Below, in pieces: positions 36,326-49,100 of a stretch of DNA of 64,000 nucleotides (positions are counted from its first letter, which is position 1; every line of letters begins with the position of its first letter). The position numbers and the translations under genes were made by a program. The DNA comes from Rachycentron canadum (lineage: Eukaryota > Chordata > Actinopteri > Carangiformes > Rachycentridae): assembly GCA_038496675.1 (NCBI GenBank), contig CM076656.1:16794260-16858259 (forward strand). The letters run 5' to 3'. The notes under the pieces were generated by a model. It was not told the origin of the DNA. It worked only from the letters and a program-made list of their open reading frames with translations, and did no database searches.

Positions 36326-38278
36326 CTTTCCAGTTCCTCTCATCCCTCTCCTGGCCTGCACCTGCTAAAAACAAGGGACCAAGAGATAATTGCTAAAATA
36401 TGCCAAGACCAGCCCTAAGCACAACCGGACCAACTGTCCAACTGACCCATGAAAAACAAAAATGGCTGCACAGCATCAAACATTCCAGATATCAGGGTGG
36501 GGAACACATATTGGGAACAAAGCACTATTTAGTTATGATACTTTTATATTTATTTACTGCTTTCTTGCAAATCATATTTATATTTGAATAATTCTATCAT
36601 TATAAGTGAAGTATAATATATCAAAGATATGTAAAGTTATACAGGATTATTCAATGGACATGTGGAACTTGAAAGATTGTCCTTGTCTGTCTTCATGTCT
36701 GTCTACCCTGTAACAGAGCACACTGCCTGACACCCTCAATGCCTTCTGTCCTGTTGACCCTCGTACAGTATGTCTGTCTCCTATATACTGTATAGAGAGA
36801 TGAATCTGATGAAAACATGTCTTTGTCATTCATCAGAGTTTGTGTGTGCGTGTGAGAGAGAGAGAGTGAGCGCGTCTGCATGTCGATGTGTAATTTGCAT
36901 TTGAGCACACGTGGAGCTTGTATTGTGTGAGTGTGTTTGTAGTATGTTCAAATGTTGACCTCATGTTGTCACCCGTGTTGCCTGTTACCTTCAAATGTAA
37001 TCACAGAAAGCCATCACAAACAAAGAATATCACATGGGTGGGGGAGGATGGAGAGTTTTCTAAGTGTATTTTACTTTAGGGGGAGGGTGAAACCTATATC
37101 CTCTGGTGGTTATTCCATCTTCTTTGTGTTACTGTAACCATCCCACCACCAGACAGAGAAAATCTCACCTTCCTGAAAAAAAAAAAAACAACTTGCCAAA
37201 TCAGGTTTGCTTGAATGGAGAAGATAAAAACAAGTTCCCAAGACCTCAGTTTGTAAAAACAACACCCAGTGGGTTACAAAAGCCCATTGTCTGCACCAAA
37301 GGGAGAGCACAAATGGCTAATGAGCCAGAACCATTATTCCCTACTGATCCGGCTGCAGGTGCCGTAACCCTGATCGCTGAGAAGTCAGACCTCTGCTAAA
37401 GGGCTGCAGATCCAGACCGCACCAGGTCTGGCACTGACACTAAAAGGAAGGCCTACAGTTTAGTCGCTGACTCAATTCATCAGTGCAGAGAGATGTTGTA
37501 TGAAGAGTTAGAGGCACTCATAACAACACATTTATACTCATCTAGATCTAGTTTTGTTTATCTATCAATTGTTTATGGAATTACAGGAGTTACACATCAA
37601 TGTGAAACTAAATGTTTAGGATTGGCCATAGACTGTCCAGCATGCCACACTGAATGCCCTTTTTTTGATTGCTTTATTTATCTATATGAGGTTTTTATCC
37701 TTGTTGTGAACATAAAAAGCATCAATGCAAGGAAATTCTGTTGATGATCGGGGTCTACAAGAAAGGAGTAAAAATTTCATAATGACACAATGACAGTAGG
37801 TTTTCTTTGTGTTTTCTATTTTGAGCCCCTCCCTGCACCCAAAAGCACTTGTCATAACTGAATGATTTCAATGGCGCCCACTTTTGAACAAGGTATACGA
37901 ACTGAACTCTATGCATCTGATCTATAAAAGTCTATGTAGATGAGTCATTTTTGAAGCAGTCTTATAATGTTTACATGATGGATTATTATTCTAATTATAT
38001 CAGCACAAGTGTTTGTCTGATATGTTGTAAAAGCTGTCTCCATTGTAATGGGCCAAATCTCACAGCTGTAGTAGAGCTGATTAGAGACTGAAATTTGTTT
38101 GTGCAGCTTTTCAGCACAGAGGAAAATAATCTGGAACAGAGTTTGGTCTGTGTTGTTGTTGGGCATTGTAAATAGCTCGGATGTAACAAACACATGTCAG
38201 ACTATGTGAAGTGAAGTTTGCTGCTCTTTTGTAGACTTGAATTTTGCTCTGGGTGACTGGGCAGTTGGGAATTATGCA

Positions 38279-38282
<4 letters not shown>

Positions 38283-38322
<40 letters not shown>
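38283..38322. repeat. (GT)n microsatellite in the unc13a 3' UTR
   Basis: About 17 GT units, then gggtgggt. Confidence 0.9.
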
Positions 38323-38326
<4 letters not shown>

Positions 38327-39009
38327 CCTTTTCTGGAAATGTAGCTATTATTGGAAGATATAGAAAGACTGTGTACACACTGGAGATGAACAAACAATTT
38401 ATACAGATCTGATAGTTTAAAGGGTTTGATAAACAGCAAATAATTATACTGCCAGTCTCTGATTTTTACACTGGCGTCATATACCATCATGCTGCTAAAG
38501 GAACCTGGTTGCAAACCAAAACTAAACTGAATCAAATCATGTTGTGAGACTCTTTGGTGTGTACATGGTCTTTTATTCTAAGGGGCCATCTGCACACCCT
38601 TTTAATAACTTTAGATAACAGGTAAACAACTGTCACCTAGCTGGAAATGCCACGAAAAAAAATCTTTATTTATTGCTGTTGACAATGATACTTAAGTCGG
38701 GGTTGATTCCTCGTCCTTCAGAGGCTCAGATTGCGTGTTGGGGTATCGGGCTGACATGTGGAACAGAAATGCACACAGAATTAGAAGACAAAGGATAAAA
38801 GTAGAAGCACAACGAAAAGCACAGAGACACCAAGCGGACAGACATGCATGATCTGTCCTGCTCTGTCCAGCTGACCAGGCCAGACAGAGAGATGCCTGCA
38901 CAGCGATGCCGGGCCCTGTACTTCCAGAAATGGTGCATGATGGAAACAATAAAACAAAAAAAGAAAAAAATGTATTGTGCCAGCACGCATAATTATTTGA
39001 TGTTAATTG

Positions 39010-39602
39010 CCAATTGTTGTCTCCTTTATTTTGATATTTCATTCTTGTTTTCTATTTTTCAAATGGTTGTGAATATATAAATATGTATTACTGATGATGT
39101 GTAGTGGTACAAAGTACTCGCATGATAATTTTTTTATACACAAGATGTTTCTAAATTTTTTTTTTTATTCTGGTTGTTCTTATTGGGGGTTGAGGTTACT
39201 GGGACTGCAGTCTCATTGTGTTTCTGCTTCCAATAAAATATGAAAAAAACTTCATTGTGTTCCTTGTTTGTGAATTATTTCTGACTACATAACTGCCTAA
39301 TTTTAAATTAATCCATTTTGAAGGAAATACCTTATATTCCTTGTCTCCATAAGCCTTCGTGCCTCTTTAAACCAACCAGTAAGTCAGCTGAGATGTACAT
39401 TTTTGACATAAACACCTTTTATAGCTAAATCTACAGCTACACCTTGTACAGACTAATCCACTGATAACCAGTGGGTTAATTAAACAAGTTAGAGCTCTTA
39501 AAGAAATTTAAGAGAGGAATTAAAGTCACAAAACATCCTGAAAGTTATTTAAAGTTCAAAGGACTAAATTCAAGACACTGAACTGAAGTGACGTCCCATT
39601 TT
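39010..39602 (-). other. class V myosin 3' UTR (end inferred)
   Basis: Downstream of the TAG at 39603 on the minus strand, the first AATAAA on that strand is the complement of tttatt at 39025-39030; two more overlap near 38664-38673. If either is used, the myosin 3' UTR overlaps the unc13a 3' UTR by at least about 230 bp on the opposite strand. No coding potential was seen. Confidence 0.4.
39232..39237 (+). terminator. unc13a: unc13a poly(A) signal AATAAA
   Basis: AATAAA on the plus strand, with a GT-rich downstream element within 30 nt. It lies 366 bp before the convergent myosin stop codon, which is a reasonable place for unc13a transcripts to end. Confidence 0.6.
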
Positions 39603-42600
39603 CTAGGCTCTGCGTAGAAAGGAGATCTTGAGGGAGTCTGGGATGACTAACTGCTCGGCATGGAGGGCAGCGGGAGGCAAGTAGGGGAACGTGACAGGAA
39701 ACACTCGCCTCACATCCATTAGGAGCTGTGGAGGCTGACCGTCACAGCGGCCTTTGAGGAGCCCCTAGGAAAGCAGAGAGAGAACTTAGTTGAGACACAT
39801 TATTTTTAAATTAATAAAACAAACCAGATCCTGACTGTGGTACCTGAACAGTACGGATGAAATTCAGAGTGACTCTTTCATCAAGGTCACTGTGGGGTGT
39901 GTAGAGGGTCAGAATCTTGACAATCTGTTGAACAAAACCCAGCAGGCAGTTATACATGGTATTGTTTTTTTCTCTTGAAGACAGATGGCAGATGGACCCA
40001 CCTGCTGGCTGGACAGTGCAGTGCAGGTCTGAACCAGGGCCTGTGCATCCGCCTCAGTTTTTTTCCCCGCCTGCAGAAGCTGAACTGCCTGGATGAGTGG
40101 TTCCAGTGTAGCCACAGCGCCCCCCGCCTGCTGACCTCGGCTACGCAGCCACTCCTCCAACAGGCTCAGATTGTAGCTATGTGATGGGAGAAAGACAGGC
40201 TGACTAATAATGGAATGTGTTAGTACATGAAACACCTAAAGGGCATAAACTCTATGCACTGCATTGAAATATGTCTTTTATTTTACAATTAGTCAAAACA
40301 TGAATCAGCAACTACTTTAATACTCAATAAATAAATCATAATTTTTTTTAATAAACATTCACTGGGGCCAGCTTCTTAAGTCTTCTGGGTTTTTATCTAT
40401 AGATTGAACAAAACAAGCAATTTTAAAGGTATCACCTTGGACTCTGAAAAAAAAAAAAAAATTTTTCTACTTGCATCCCTAATCTGGAGGTTAAAGGTAT
40501 TTACTGATTATAAATTCAAATTCAGAGGACCTTGACTTTAAAATATCACTGTAATTTTGTTTTTGTTTTTTTTTACAGCTAGAGAGCTATAATGTATAAT
40601 GTAGCTATAATGTATTAATTAGATTTGACCTCTGAAATCAATAGTGTGGGCAGACATGGAGTGAAGTTTTGGTTTAATGCATTTTAATAGTATATAATAT
40701 AATATATGTGAAGGTTCAATTAATACAATCAAAATAATTGAAGTAATGTGAATGTCTGTTTCTGTCTAGTTCAGTGACTTAAATACCTGATAAATCAAGG
40801 TTACGGTTATCTTAGGGTTAGAGTCAGGGTTGGGTTACCTTAGTATAAAGTATCAAAAATAAAGCAATTTGTCTCCACAGTGTAAATGAAGTTGCAATTG
40901 ACATACAAGGGAATGTTTCCTGTGTGTGTCTGTGGGTTTTCATACCGTATTTGCATGCCACGACTCCAGCAGCACATGTCTTTGCGCAGCAGCAGACTGT
41001 TCAGAGCGGAGGCTGAGATGAGGTAGGTGAGCTGGTGAAAAGCCTGCTTCATCAGTGCCAGGGGCAAAGCCTGATGGGACAGGGCGGTGTGGAGGGCGCC
41101 AAGCTCCCTCAACACTGATGCCATGGTGGGTGCGGCATCACCCGCTCCTGTCCTGGGGTCTGAGCCTGCTCGCTTCCTAGACGTTACCAACTTGGCTGCT
41201 GAGCCAGACAGACCAGGGATGGTTTCAGACTCCAACAAGGCAGGGACTGAGGGCAGGGGATAGTGAGCATGTGAGCACTTGAGGGGAAATAACAGAAATA
41301 ACATTATCATCCTCAGTGTAGTGGTACCTATGATGTTTTGCAGGCGTGTCTCATGTGTGATGGAGAGGAGCTGCTGATAGGCCTGGATACAGAGATCACT
41401 AAGGGCACGAATCAGGTCACTCAGGTCGCTCGTCAGTGGAACCAGTTCATCTGAATCAAGAGCCTGAAAAGTGATATATCCAATCCAATGAACATGAGAA
41501 CACGAGAACATGAGACAGCACTATGATCTTTTTTCCACTGCATATTTCAGGACGTGAGATGTTCAGGGCCAGTAAGATGTAAATAATAAAAAAATGAATG
41601 TTCGTCCCACCTGTTTTGGTGAGTGCTGGGTCAGCAGGTCATGTAACACACAGGTGTTTTTCAGCCACAGAGCTGTCATATCTACATCGTTGCTATGTTT
41701 CTGTGGGGGAGATAAATGACAAGACATTTGTGTATGTAGAGTGTGTGTGTGTGAGAGAGTGGGGTATATGGGACTTTGCTGTGGTTTAATTTCCTCTTAG
41801 GAGCCAGATTGTTGGAGTTGGACACACACATAGTATAGGAAAGTGTTTTCAAAGTGAATTAGTTCATGTCCACCTTTACCATAAAGTGCCAATCTACCTG
41901 ACAAGATGTGAACTGTCCTTAATGCATTAATCCTCAACCATATGGCGCAACAAACAGGTTACCTTCAGAGCTGCCTTCATAGCAGTGACAGCAGCGCTAC
42001 AGAGTGAGCGAGCACGAGTTTGGTCTCCACTGCAATCGGCCTGGCGGACACACAGGAAAAGCACGCTGGCAGGTAGACCCGGAGGCAGAGACAGGGCAGT
42101 GTCAACACGGATGTCTGGAGCAAAGACAGAAAGAGCAGAGTGAACATGGCCAGGTCGTAATTGTCAGCTACAGAGGAGTTGCTGCAAAGCTGTGCTATGG
42201 TCAGACCATTGCATACAAGGATGTAATGCTGTTGGTGTCCAAATTAGAGTATCCATACAAACTCAGGCTTTTTTTTTTTTGAATCACTTTTTTGATCTGT
42301 GGAACTAGTTCATCTGGATCAAGGTTCTGGAAAGTTATAAACCCAGTTAAACATTCATTTAGTGAAATTAAATTGAGATTTTAAATACACAGGATGTAAA
42401 TTCTCAAGTGCCAACATGAGGCTGGGTTTCAAGCTCTTATTATACTAATGGTTTTATGGTGTTGCCAGGCTGTCAGAGACAAGTTTCCATTTTATGCAAA
42501 TTTAATGGACAAAGAAGTTTTATCTTGCTAGGATACATAACATCCTCTTCTTCTTTTTGATTTCTAATCTTCAATCAGAAGCTTCCACTGGTAGCTGTAG

Positions 42601-43122
42601 ATTAAAATGAAATGTACTGAAATTGCTGCCATTTTCCCACAATAATCACCTGGATAAAATATAACAGTATTATATATAGTGTAAAACTAAAGCTTTGTGG
42701 TTTTACAATGATGCAAATTAAATTTGTGTGATTTTCCGTATAAAGTTGGACTTTCGTGCGTCATGGCTGATTGCGTCAAACAATCAGGTGACAGTCTGTG
42801 AAGTAGCACATTCTGGTATATGCTGTAAAATGATTTACTCGTAAAAGCCTTTTATTGCTCTCGTCCTTATTCCCTGATAAAGTATCAAATTCTTTAACTT
42901 TCCTTGTGTGGAGTGTGGAGCCTCTTCCCCTCTTCTCCAAAGATTTGGAAAGTGGCAGAAAGAGTAGGATGAAGATGAAGGCCGGGTGGAGCGAGGGGTC
43001 AGTCTCACCTGTGATAAGGTTCTTGATGAGCTTAGTTTCATCTCTATTCCTACACTCCAGCAGACCTGACACTGCTGCTGGCTTTGGTCGGGACGGACAG
43101 GACAAGGTCTCTGGGGTCAAAG
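39603..43122 (-). CDS. class V myosin globular cargo-binding (DIL) tail exons
   Basis: Exons 43122-43009, 42114-41963, 41700-41611, 41463-41328, 41246-40946, 40176-40002, 39924-39844 and 39764-39603. The tail starts at GLLECRNRDETKLIKNLITD, the counterpart of GMLEYKKEDEQKLVKNLI in MYO5A, and keeps SLLLRKDMCCWSRGMQIRYN, SLLEEWLRSRG, EPLIQAVQLLQAGKKTEADA and IVKILTLYTPHSDLDERVT. The last residues are IPDSLKISFLRRA. The middle (SGSAAKLVTSRKRAGSDPRT) is diverged. This domain binds cargo adaptors and folds back on the motor for autoinhibition. Which adaptors it binds cannot be told from sequence. Confidence 0.9.
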
Positions 43123-46100
43123 CTGACAGGAGAAGTGAAAACGGAAACTGAAAAAGCAGCAAAAGCAAAAAAGAAACTACAGAGGTGTAAGAGAAGATGT
43201 GATAACTGGGAAACCTTTTCTACACTTGATCTAATGATGATGTTTTTCTAATGATACATGTTTACTCGACTGTTCTCATATACATTTTAACATTTTAAGA
43301 GCGAACATTGCTACATGAAGTAATTCCAACTGAAAAGTTTATATTTCATAACTGTCTTTTCAGAACAGGTGTGAGAAGGCCATTTTATTTTGAAAGTTAT
43401 TTTAAATCCCCTAGGAAATAATGAGATATAGGAGCCGGGCCATAACAGACTTATACCGGTGATGTGAAAATGAAAGCTCACCTTGAGCGAGGAGCCGTCG
43501 CAGTGAGACTGTGTTTCTAAGCTCCTTCAGCTCTCTCCTCAGTTTGACACACTCCTGCTCTCTGGCCTCCAGTAGTTCCTGCAGTTCCTTTACACACAAT
43601 AACACATATTTTGGGTTTCAACCAAGGTGACTCACAGGGAGTGCAATAGAGGAAAAGCTTTTAAGTAAACAGCATCACAAGCAGTGAGTTGAGAGGGCAG
43701 CTATGCCTCAGAATACATTGTCTTTGGAGACTCTAGTGGTTATGTAAGAGAGAAAGACCGTGAGGTGAGAGAAAAAGTAGGAGGCAAAGTACCACAGGTG
43801 ACTGTCTTAATAAATCCATACCTGTTGCTGTGCAGGAGAGGAAGAATTAGAGATTGCTTGACTGAGCTCACACCTGAGAGCCTCCACCTCCTTCTCCCAT
43901 TGACTTCCCTGGTTACGCAGCTGATGCTCCAGAAACCTGATGCAGAGGGAAGGACAGATGAAACAGGACAACTGAGGCAAATATAAGCACAACATTGATG
44001 GGAAAACAAGTTGTAGTATTGTGAGTGAGTGAGTGAGTGAGTGAGTGAGTGAGTGAGTGAGTGAGTGAGTGAGTGAGTGAGTGAGTGAGTGAGTGAGTGA
44101 GTGAGTGAGTGAGTGAGTGAGTGAGTGAGTGATTAGTGTCAGACTGACTTGTTGGCCACTCGCACAGCGTCATAAGCAAGTGCCAGATCCTCTCCTCTCA
44201 TCTTCACCATCGCGTCTTTGGCTACATCCATCTTCTCCATCAGCTGGTCCTGTCAGAGCAAACATGTTACATCACCAGCTGGAAAACAGGCAGGTAAAAA
44301 CACTCACAAAAATAATGTTATTATTAGAAATGAGACATAAATCCGAGGAGCATTTTGTGACATTTGAGTTTTGTTGTTTTTCCAACTCCCACTTTCTCTC
44401 ACCATCGGCGTTTCTGAGCTCCACACTGAGAGTTTCCTCTCCAGGCCAGGAGACGTCACGCTGACCCTGCGGACCTCCTCCGGGGAGGGGAAAGCAGATG
44501 GGAAGGGTGACAGGGAGAGTGGGGTGAGAGACTGAGGTGACAGCAGGGTAGGCGAGGGGGAGAGAGGCTCAAAGCTCACACTCTGGGTGGAGTCAGTCCT
44601 TCTGTGGCCCTTAGTGCGCTGTCAAAAGAAGGGAGAAAAAAGAAGATGGAGTTCAAAGGTGGAGATTCAAACCAAAACTGTACTTTTGAGGGAGTCAGTA
44701 GCAGTTATGAACCTCAGTGAGCAGACTCATCTCTCTCAGGTTGTCATATCTCTGCTCCAATCTGGTGAACTCTCTCAGGAGACCCTGGTACTTTCTCCTC
44801 TCTTCATCCAGCTCCTCCCTCAAAGCTGTACTTGCCTGAGACACAGCCTGATGCACACGCTCTGCACACACATACATAGGAAGGAGGAAGATCCAAATGT
44901 AAATATAGAGGAATTAGAGCAAACCGTGATGCTGCAAAGTAGGACCTCACCTTCTTGTGCTTTTTCTTGTTCAAGGAGACGAGCAGAGAGATCCTCTCTC
45001 TCTTTGGAAGAACTGTCCTTCTCTCTGTGCAGCACTTGCAGCTCCTGGAAAATAAGAAAGAAGAAGAATCAACAATTAATCTGAATTATTAAATAAGGAA
45101 GGATAATGGAAGTAAAGTGTGCATTTCCAGAAAGTTTGAAATGTGTCAAGTTATTCTAGGCCTACTTGTGTGAGTTGAAGTATCTCCTGGGCAGCTTTGT
45201 CCTCAGCTCTCCTACTTTTCTCCACCTCTTTCTCACTAATGGGTGGCAAGGGCTGAGGTTTTTCATGTTTCTGGGCCTCCAGTCTTTGTATTGTTGCCCT
45301 TAGAGCCTCCAGCTCAGCACTGGCGGCCTCTCGCTCTGCCTGCAGGGTCTCTCTCAAAGCGGTGCTCTCTCTGGCCTGGACACGTGAAAACACAACTTTA
45401 TCATGAGAATATGAAATGAAATGACCTCTTAAAACAGACATATTAGTGGTTACAAGGGTCCTGTCACAGGAACGAGCCCCTATGAAACCCTTCACCCACC
45501 TCATGGTCGGCTCTTAACTGCAGCTGCATCAGTTTGACTTCCATGCCCTTGTTGAGCTCTCTGTACCTCTCTACTGACCGGGCCTCAGTCTTCAGTTTTA
45601 GCAGCTCTCTCCTGGCAGCCCTGCGGCGCACACAGCACTGCATGAACATCACTGCAGCACGCACACGCCTGTATGCCTGCTTGGCCAACCACCCACGCAC
45701 TCTCGCCTGAAGCAACACAGCAGCTCGCTCTGCCACCAACTGAGGGAAGTGAATAGAGTTTAAGGTTTCTTTAGTTCAGGTTTTGTCTTCTGAACAGATC
45801 AGTATAAGGAACTAAAAAATACACTGTTATGCTGTTCTTTTTAAAGATCTACATCTAAGATGTAATGAAGGTAGCAGGATGGTTAAGCCTTGTATTGAGT
45901 GCTGACCTGTCTGTATCTGCGGCGTGCCAGTGTAGCCCTGGTGAAGGCCTGGATGGTCACGGTGGCCTGGCGGATCATGAGAAACAACTGTCTGACCACC
46001 ACCATGCGGTAGGTCTTCTGGATCACTAAGGCAGCCTTGGTGTAGCGCAGGGTCAGGGCCAGTCTGCAGCCAAACAGAAAATTAACATTTTAGTAAGATT

Positions 46101-49100
46101 TGGAAAAATAAATGAAAAGAATATGACTTATTGTACATTGTAGAACATAAACAGAAATACAGAAATATGTTGGGTTTTTTTTTTTTGGTAGAATGGCAAT
46201 AATTTTGCAGTGTAAAAATGCATTTTAGGTCATCCAACATAAACCTGTCCTTTTTAGCTATACTAAATAAACTATTTAAACCTTTTAATATATATGTATA
46301 TATATTAAAACAGCTTGTATAATGGATAAAATATATTCTATATATAAACAGACAAAGGATGTCTCTATCCTGACCGTCTGCCCAGAGCTCCTCTGCAGTA
46401 TCTCTGTATGGTGAGAGATGCCCAGAGGATCCTGGTGTATCTGATTCGTGACAGCCACCCTCTGACCCAGCTCTGGATGATCACAGCAGCCGCACGCAGC
46501 CTCTCAGCTCTTAGTCTCTCCAGAAGAGCCACCTGACCGGCCCGGAAAAATACTTTGGTCTTTCCAAAGCAGTACTGGTCTGGGTCTGAGATGAGTTCAG
46601 GCAGGGTCCTTCTGCACGAGGCCTGGGCCTGCTCCTGACTCTGAGGCCCTCGAAGAAGAAGACGGTACCTGCTGAAGAACTCCTCATACGTCCATCTGGA
46701 AGCAGAGATTTAGTGCAGAAATGTTAGAAAAAACAGCCTGATAGTTGTGTTTGGATAGTTTGTGCCTTTGATTAGTCTTTTTTAGTTAGTTAGTTTTTAG
46801 TCTGCACTTTCTGTTCGTTTTTTATAATGTGCGTGAACATTTGCACCACTTTATTCTCTCACACACCTGAAAGGTTTGAAGCAAAAATTGTCATTCTCAT
46901 GGTTTTCTAATACAAGTTTTACAATCTAAACTTTCCCCCCCTACACAGCCTGAACCAAACCAATGGTGTCTAAAATATAGCAAATAAATCAAAGACCCTT
47001 TATTATACACAACCCCCCTGATCTTGTAGTAACTGCAATAACACTAGATGCAAATGCTGACGCCCTCCTTCATATGAATGTCTATGTGACTTTAATGACT
47101 CATACTCTCTGTATGAGAGCTTTATACTGTATGAGAGCTTTGCAGGCAGTGAGATGAATGTCTGTGAACTACCCTTTACCTGGATGGATATCCTGCAGCA
47201 CTGATACGAATCGTCTCCAGCACCCCACAGGCTCTCAGCTGTTGGACTGTCCTCTTAGGGTCAAACCTAACATGGGTTATTTAGTGCACACGCACAACAG
47301 TATCCAGTAAAACACATCTGTAACACAAAATCATGCACAAAGACTTTAGTGTGAAGGTGAGCCCACTGAGGACTTACATAAAAGGCTCTTTGAGGTCATT
47401 GGGTTTGATGCAGCGGACGTAATGAGGAGTGGTGCTGTTGAGGGTGTCCATGAGCATCTGTAAAGACTGACGGAACTGAGAGGCATGACAAGAACAAAAT
47501 GTATTGTTAAAGACCTGCTCTATCAAGACATAGTGATTGAGTGAGCACCGAATGAGTAGCAGCTCACCTGCAAGCCCACAGTCAGTTTGTGTTCTCTGGT
47601 GGCTCTTTTCCCTGAGCGAACACTTCCATTGGCCACAGCAGAAACACTCTCCTGCTGCTGGAACAACTCAGCCACCAGCTCAGACTGGCATGTACACAAA
47701 CACACACACACTCACGTTATTGATTCCCTGATCACATAGAAATGAAATTACCTTATGACATTTGTTTTGTAGCTCGTATCTACCTGACTCGCTTTCAGGA
47801 TGTTAATAAGCTCCTCAAAGACTGTATCTCGATTCTTGTCTAAAAAGCCGTCACATTCATACTGCACCTGAAAAAATACAACACAAATACAGCAGGGAAT
47901 TACAAGTTGCTTTTGGAGGAACAACTTCTTGGCATTTTCAGTAAGAGATGGTGATGGATGGTGGGAGGTTCACACAGTCAAATCCAGTTTTTCCTAAATT
48001 GCATGAAACGTGTTCATCACTCACCATGTCAGCAAAGTGCAGAATGATGAAGGCGCTGTTGGAAATGCGAGGTTTCTGGAAGTGAGGGTGGCGCTTGCTG
48101 GTCAGGTGTTGGTTGTACAGCTTCTGCACCCAGGTCTCGTCTGAGCCTTTAGGCATCTGATCAGAAACACAGAAAATGATCACAGAGGCTACAGCTGGAT
48201 GGATTATCACTAAAACCAACTGAATTTCAAATGGACTTCAGACTCCTGTTCTACACTTTTACATTTTACTTTTACATTTATTTGATGTTGGATTTTAGAT
48301 GTTGATTTGGATGGAATATTTTGTCTAATGCACAGTAACCTGAAATGAAATTTAAGGCAGTAACAGAAGACATGTCAAATTGACAAATCTATTATGTGGG
48401 AGAAAGCGATGGTGAAAAAGAGATGTAAGAAGAGGCAGAATAAAAGACAAAAACAGAAAGAGGGGAGAGACTGACCCTGCACTCCTCATCTAACAGATCA
48501 AACAGGCCGAGTTGTCCCTCAATGAGATTGATGCACTGCTGATTGTCACTGAAGTCAATCCTCCTCCAGGCCAGCTCCTCCCGGACATACTCCTCCTGCT
48601 CCAGGTGGAACACATGCTGAAACAAAAAGTTATCATTTAGAAAAACAAAAACATTAGAATTGGTAGAAAACAGAAGAAACAAAAGAAAAATCTGTCAACC
48701 ATCCTGATGACAAACCCCCCCCCAAAACTTGAGAGCTGTTTGAGAAGATCGACAGCTTGGCTGCGGAAACAGATTCTGATACAGTCTGTGCTTGTTTCCC
48801 CTGTGAAATGAAGGCCATGACAGAGCAGTGCTTCCTCCTGCACTGTGTGACTAGGTGTGATTTTGAAACAGGTTCACTAAAAATAAGGAAAGAGCGGATG
48901 ACAAACAAGTGGGAAGCGACCTTTAGAACTGAAGACTGGATTTACACAGATGCTGAGAAGAAATCATGCATGCTCCATCTGTGTTGGTGTTTGGATTTCC
49001 TGAAGACGGTGACACTGAAAACAATTTTGCTACTGGCACACGTGAGCTCAATGCCTCTGGTTGTGAATACAAACACACCAAAACACAAAGGGACAGAGGG

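Larger units (their letters stand above)
35865..39255 (+). other. unc13a: unc13a 3' UTR (long) with poly(A) signal
   Basis: No further coding exon of unc13a follows the stop. The first AATAAA I accept on the plus strand is at 39232-39237, followed by a GT-rich stretch (cattgtgttccttgtttgtg), giving a 3' UTR of about 3.4 kb. Long AT-rich 3' UTRs are usual for neuronal genes. It contains a telomere-like run near 36285-36325 and a (GT) tract at 38285-38318. An upstream caataaaac near 38949 could give a shorter form. The end is inferred, not measured. Confidence 0.6.

Noticed and set aside
44021..44131. Regular repeat resembling a CRISPR array
   Set aside because: A 4-bp tandem unit without spacers in a vertebrate intron; a simple microsatellite.
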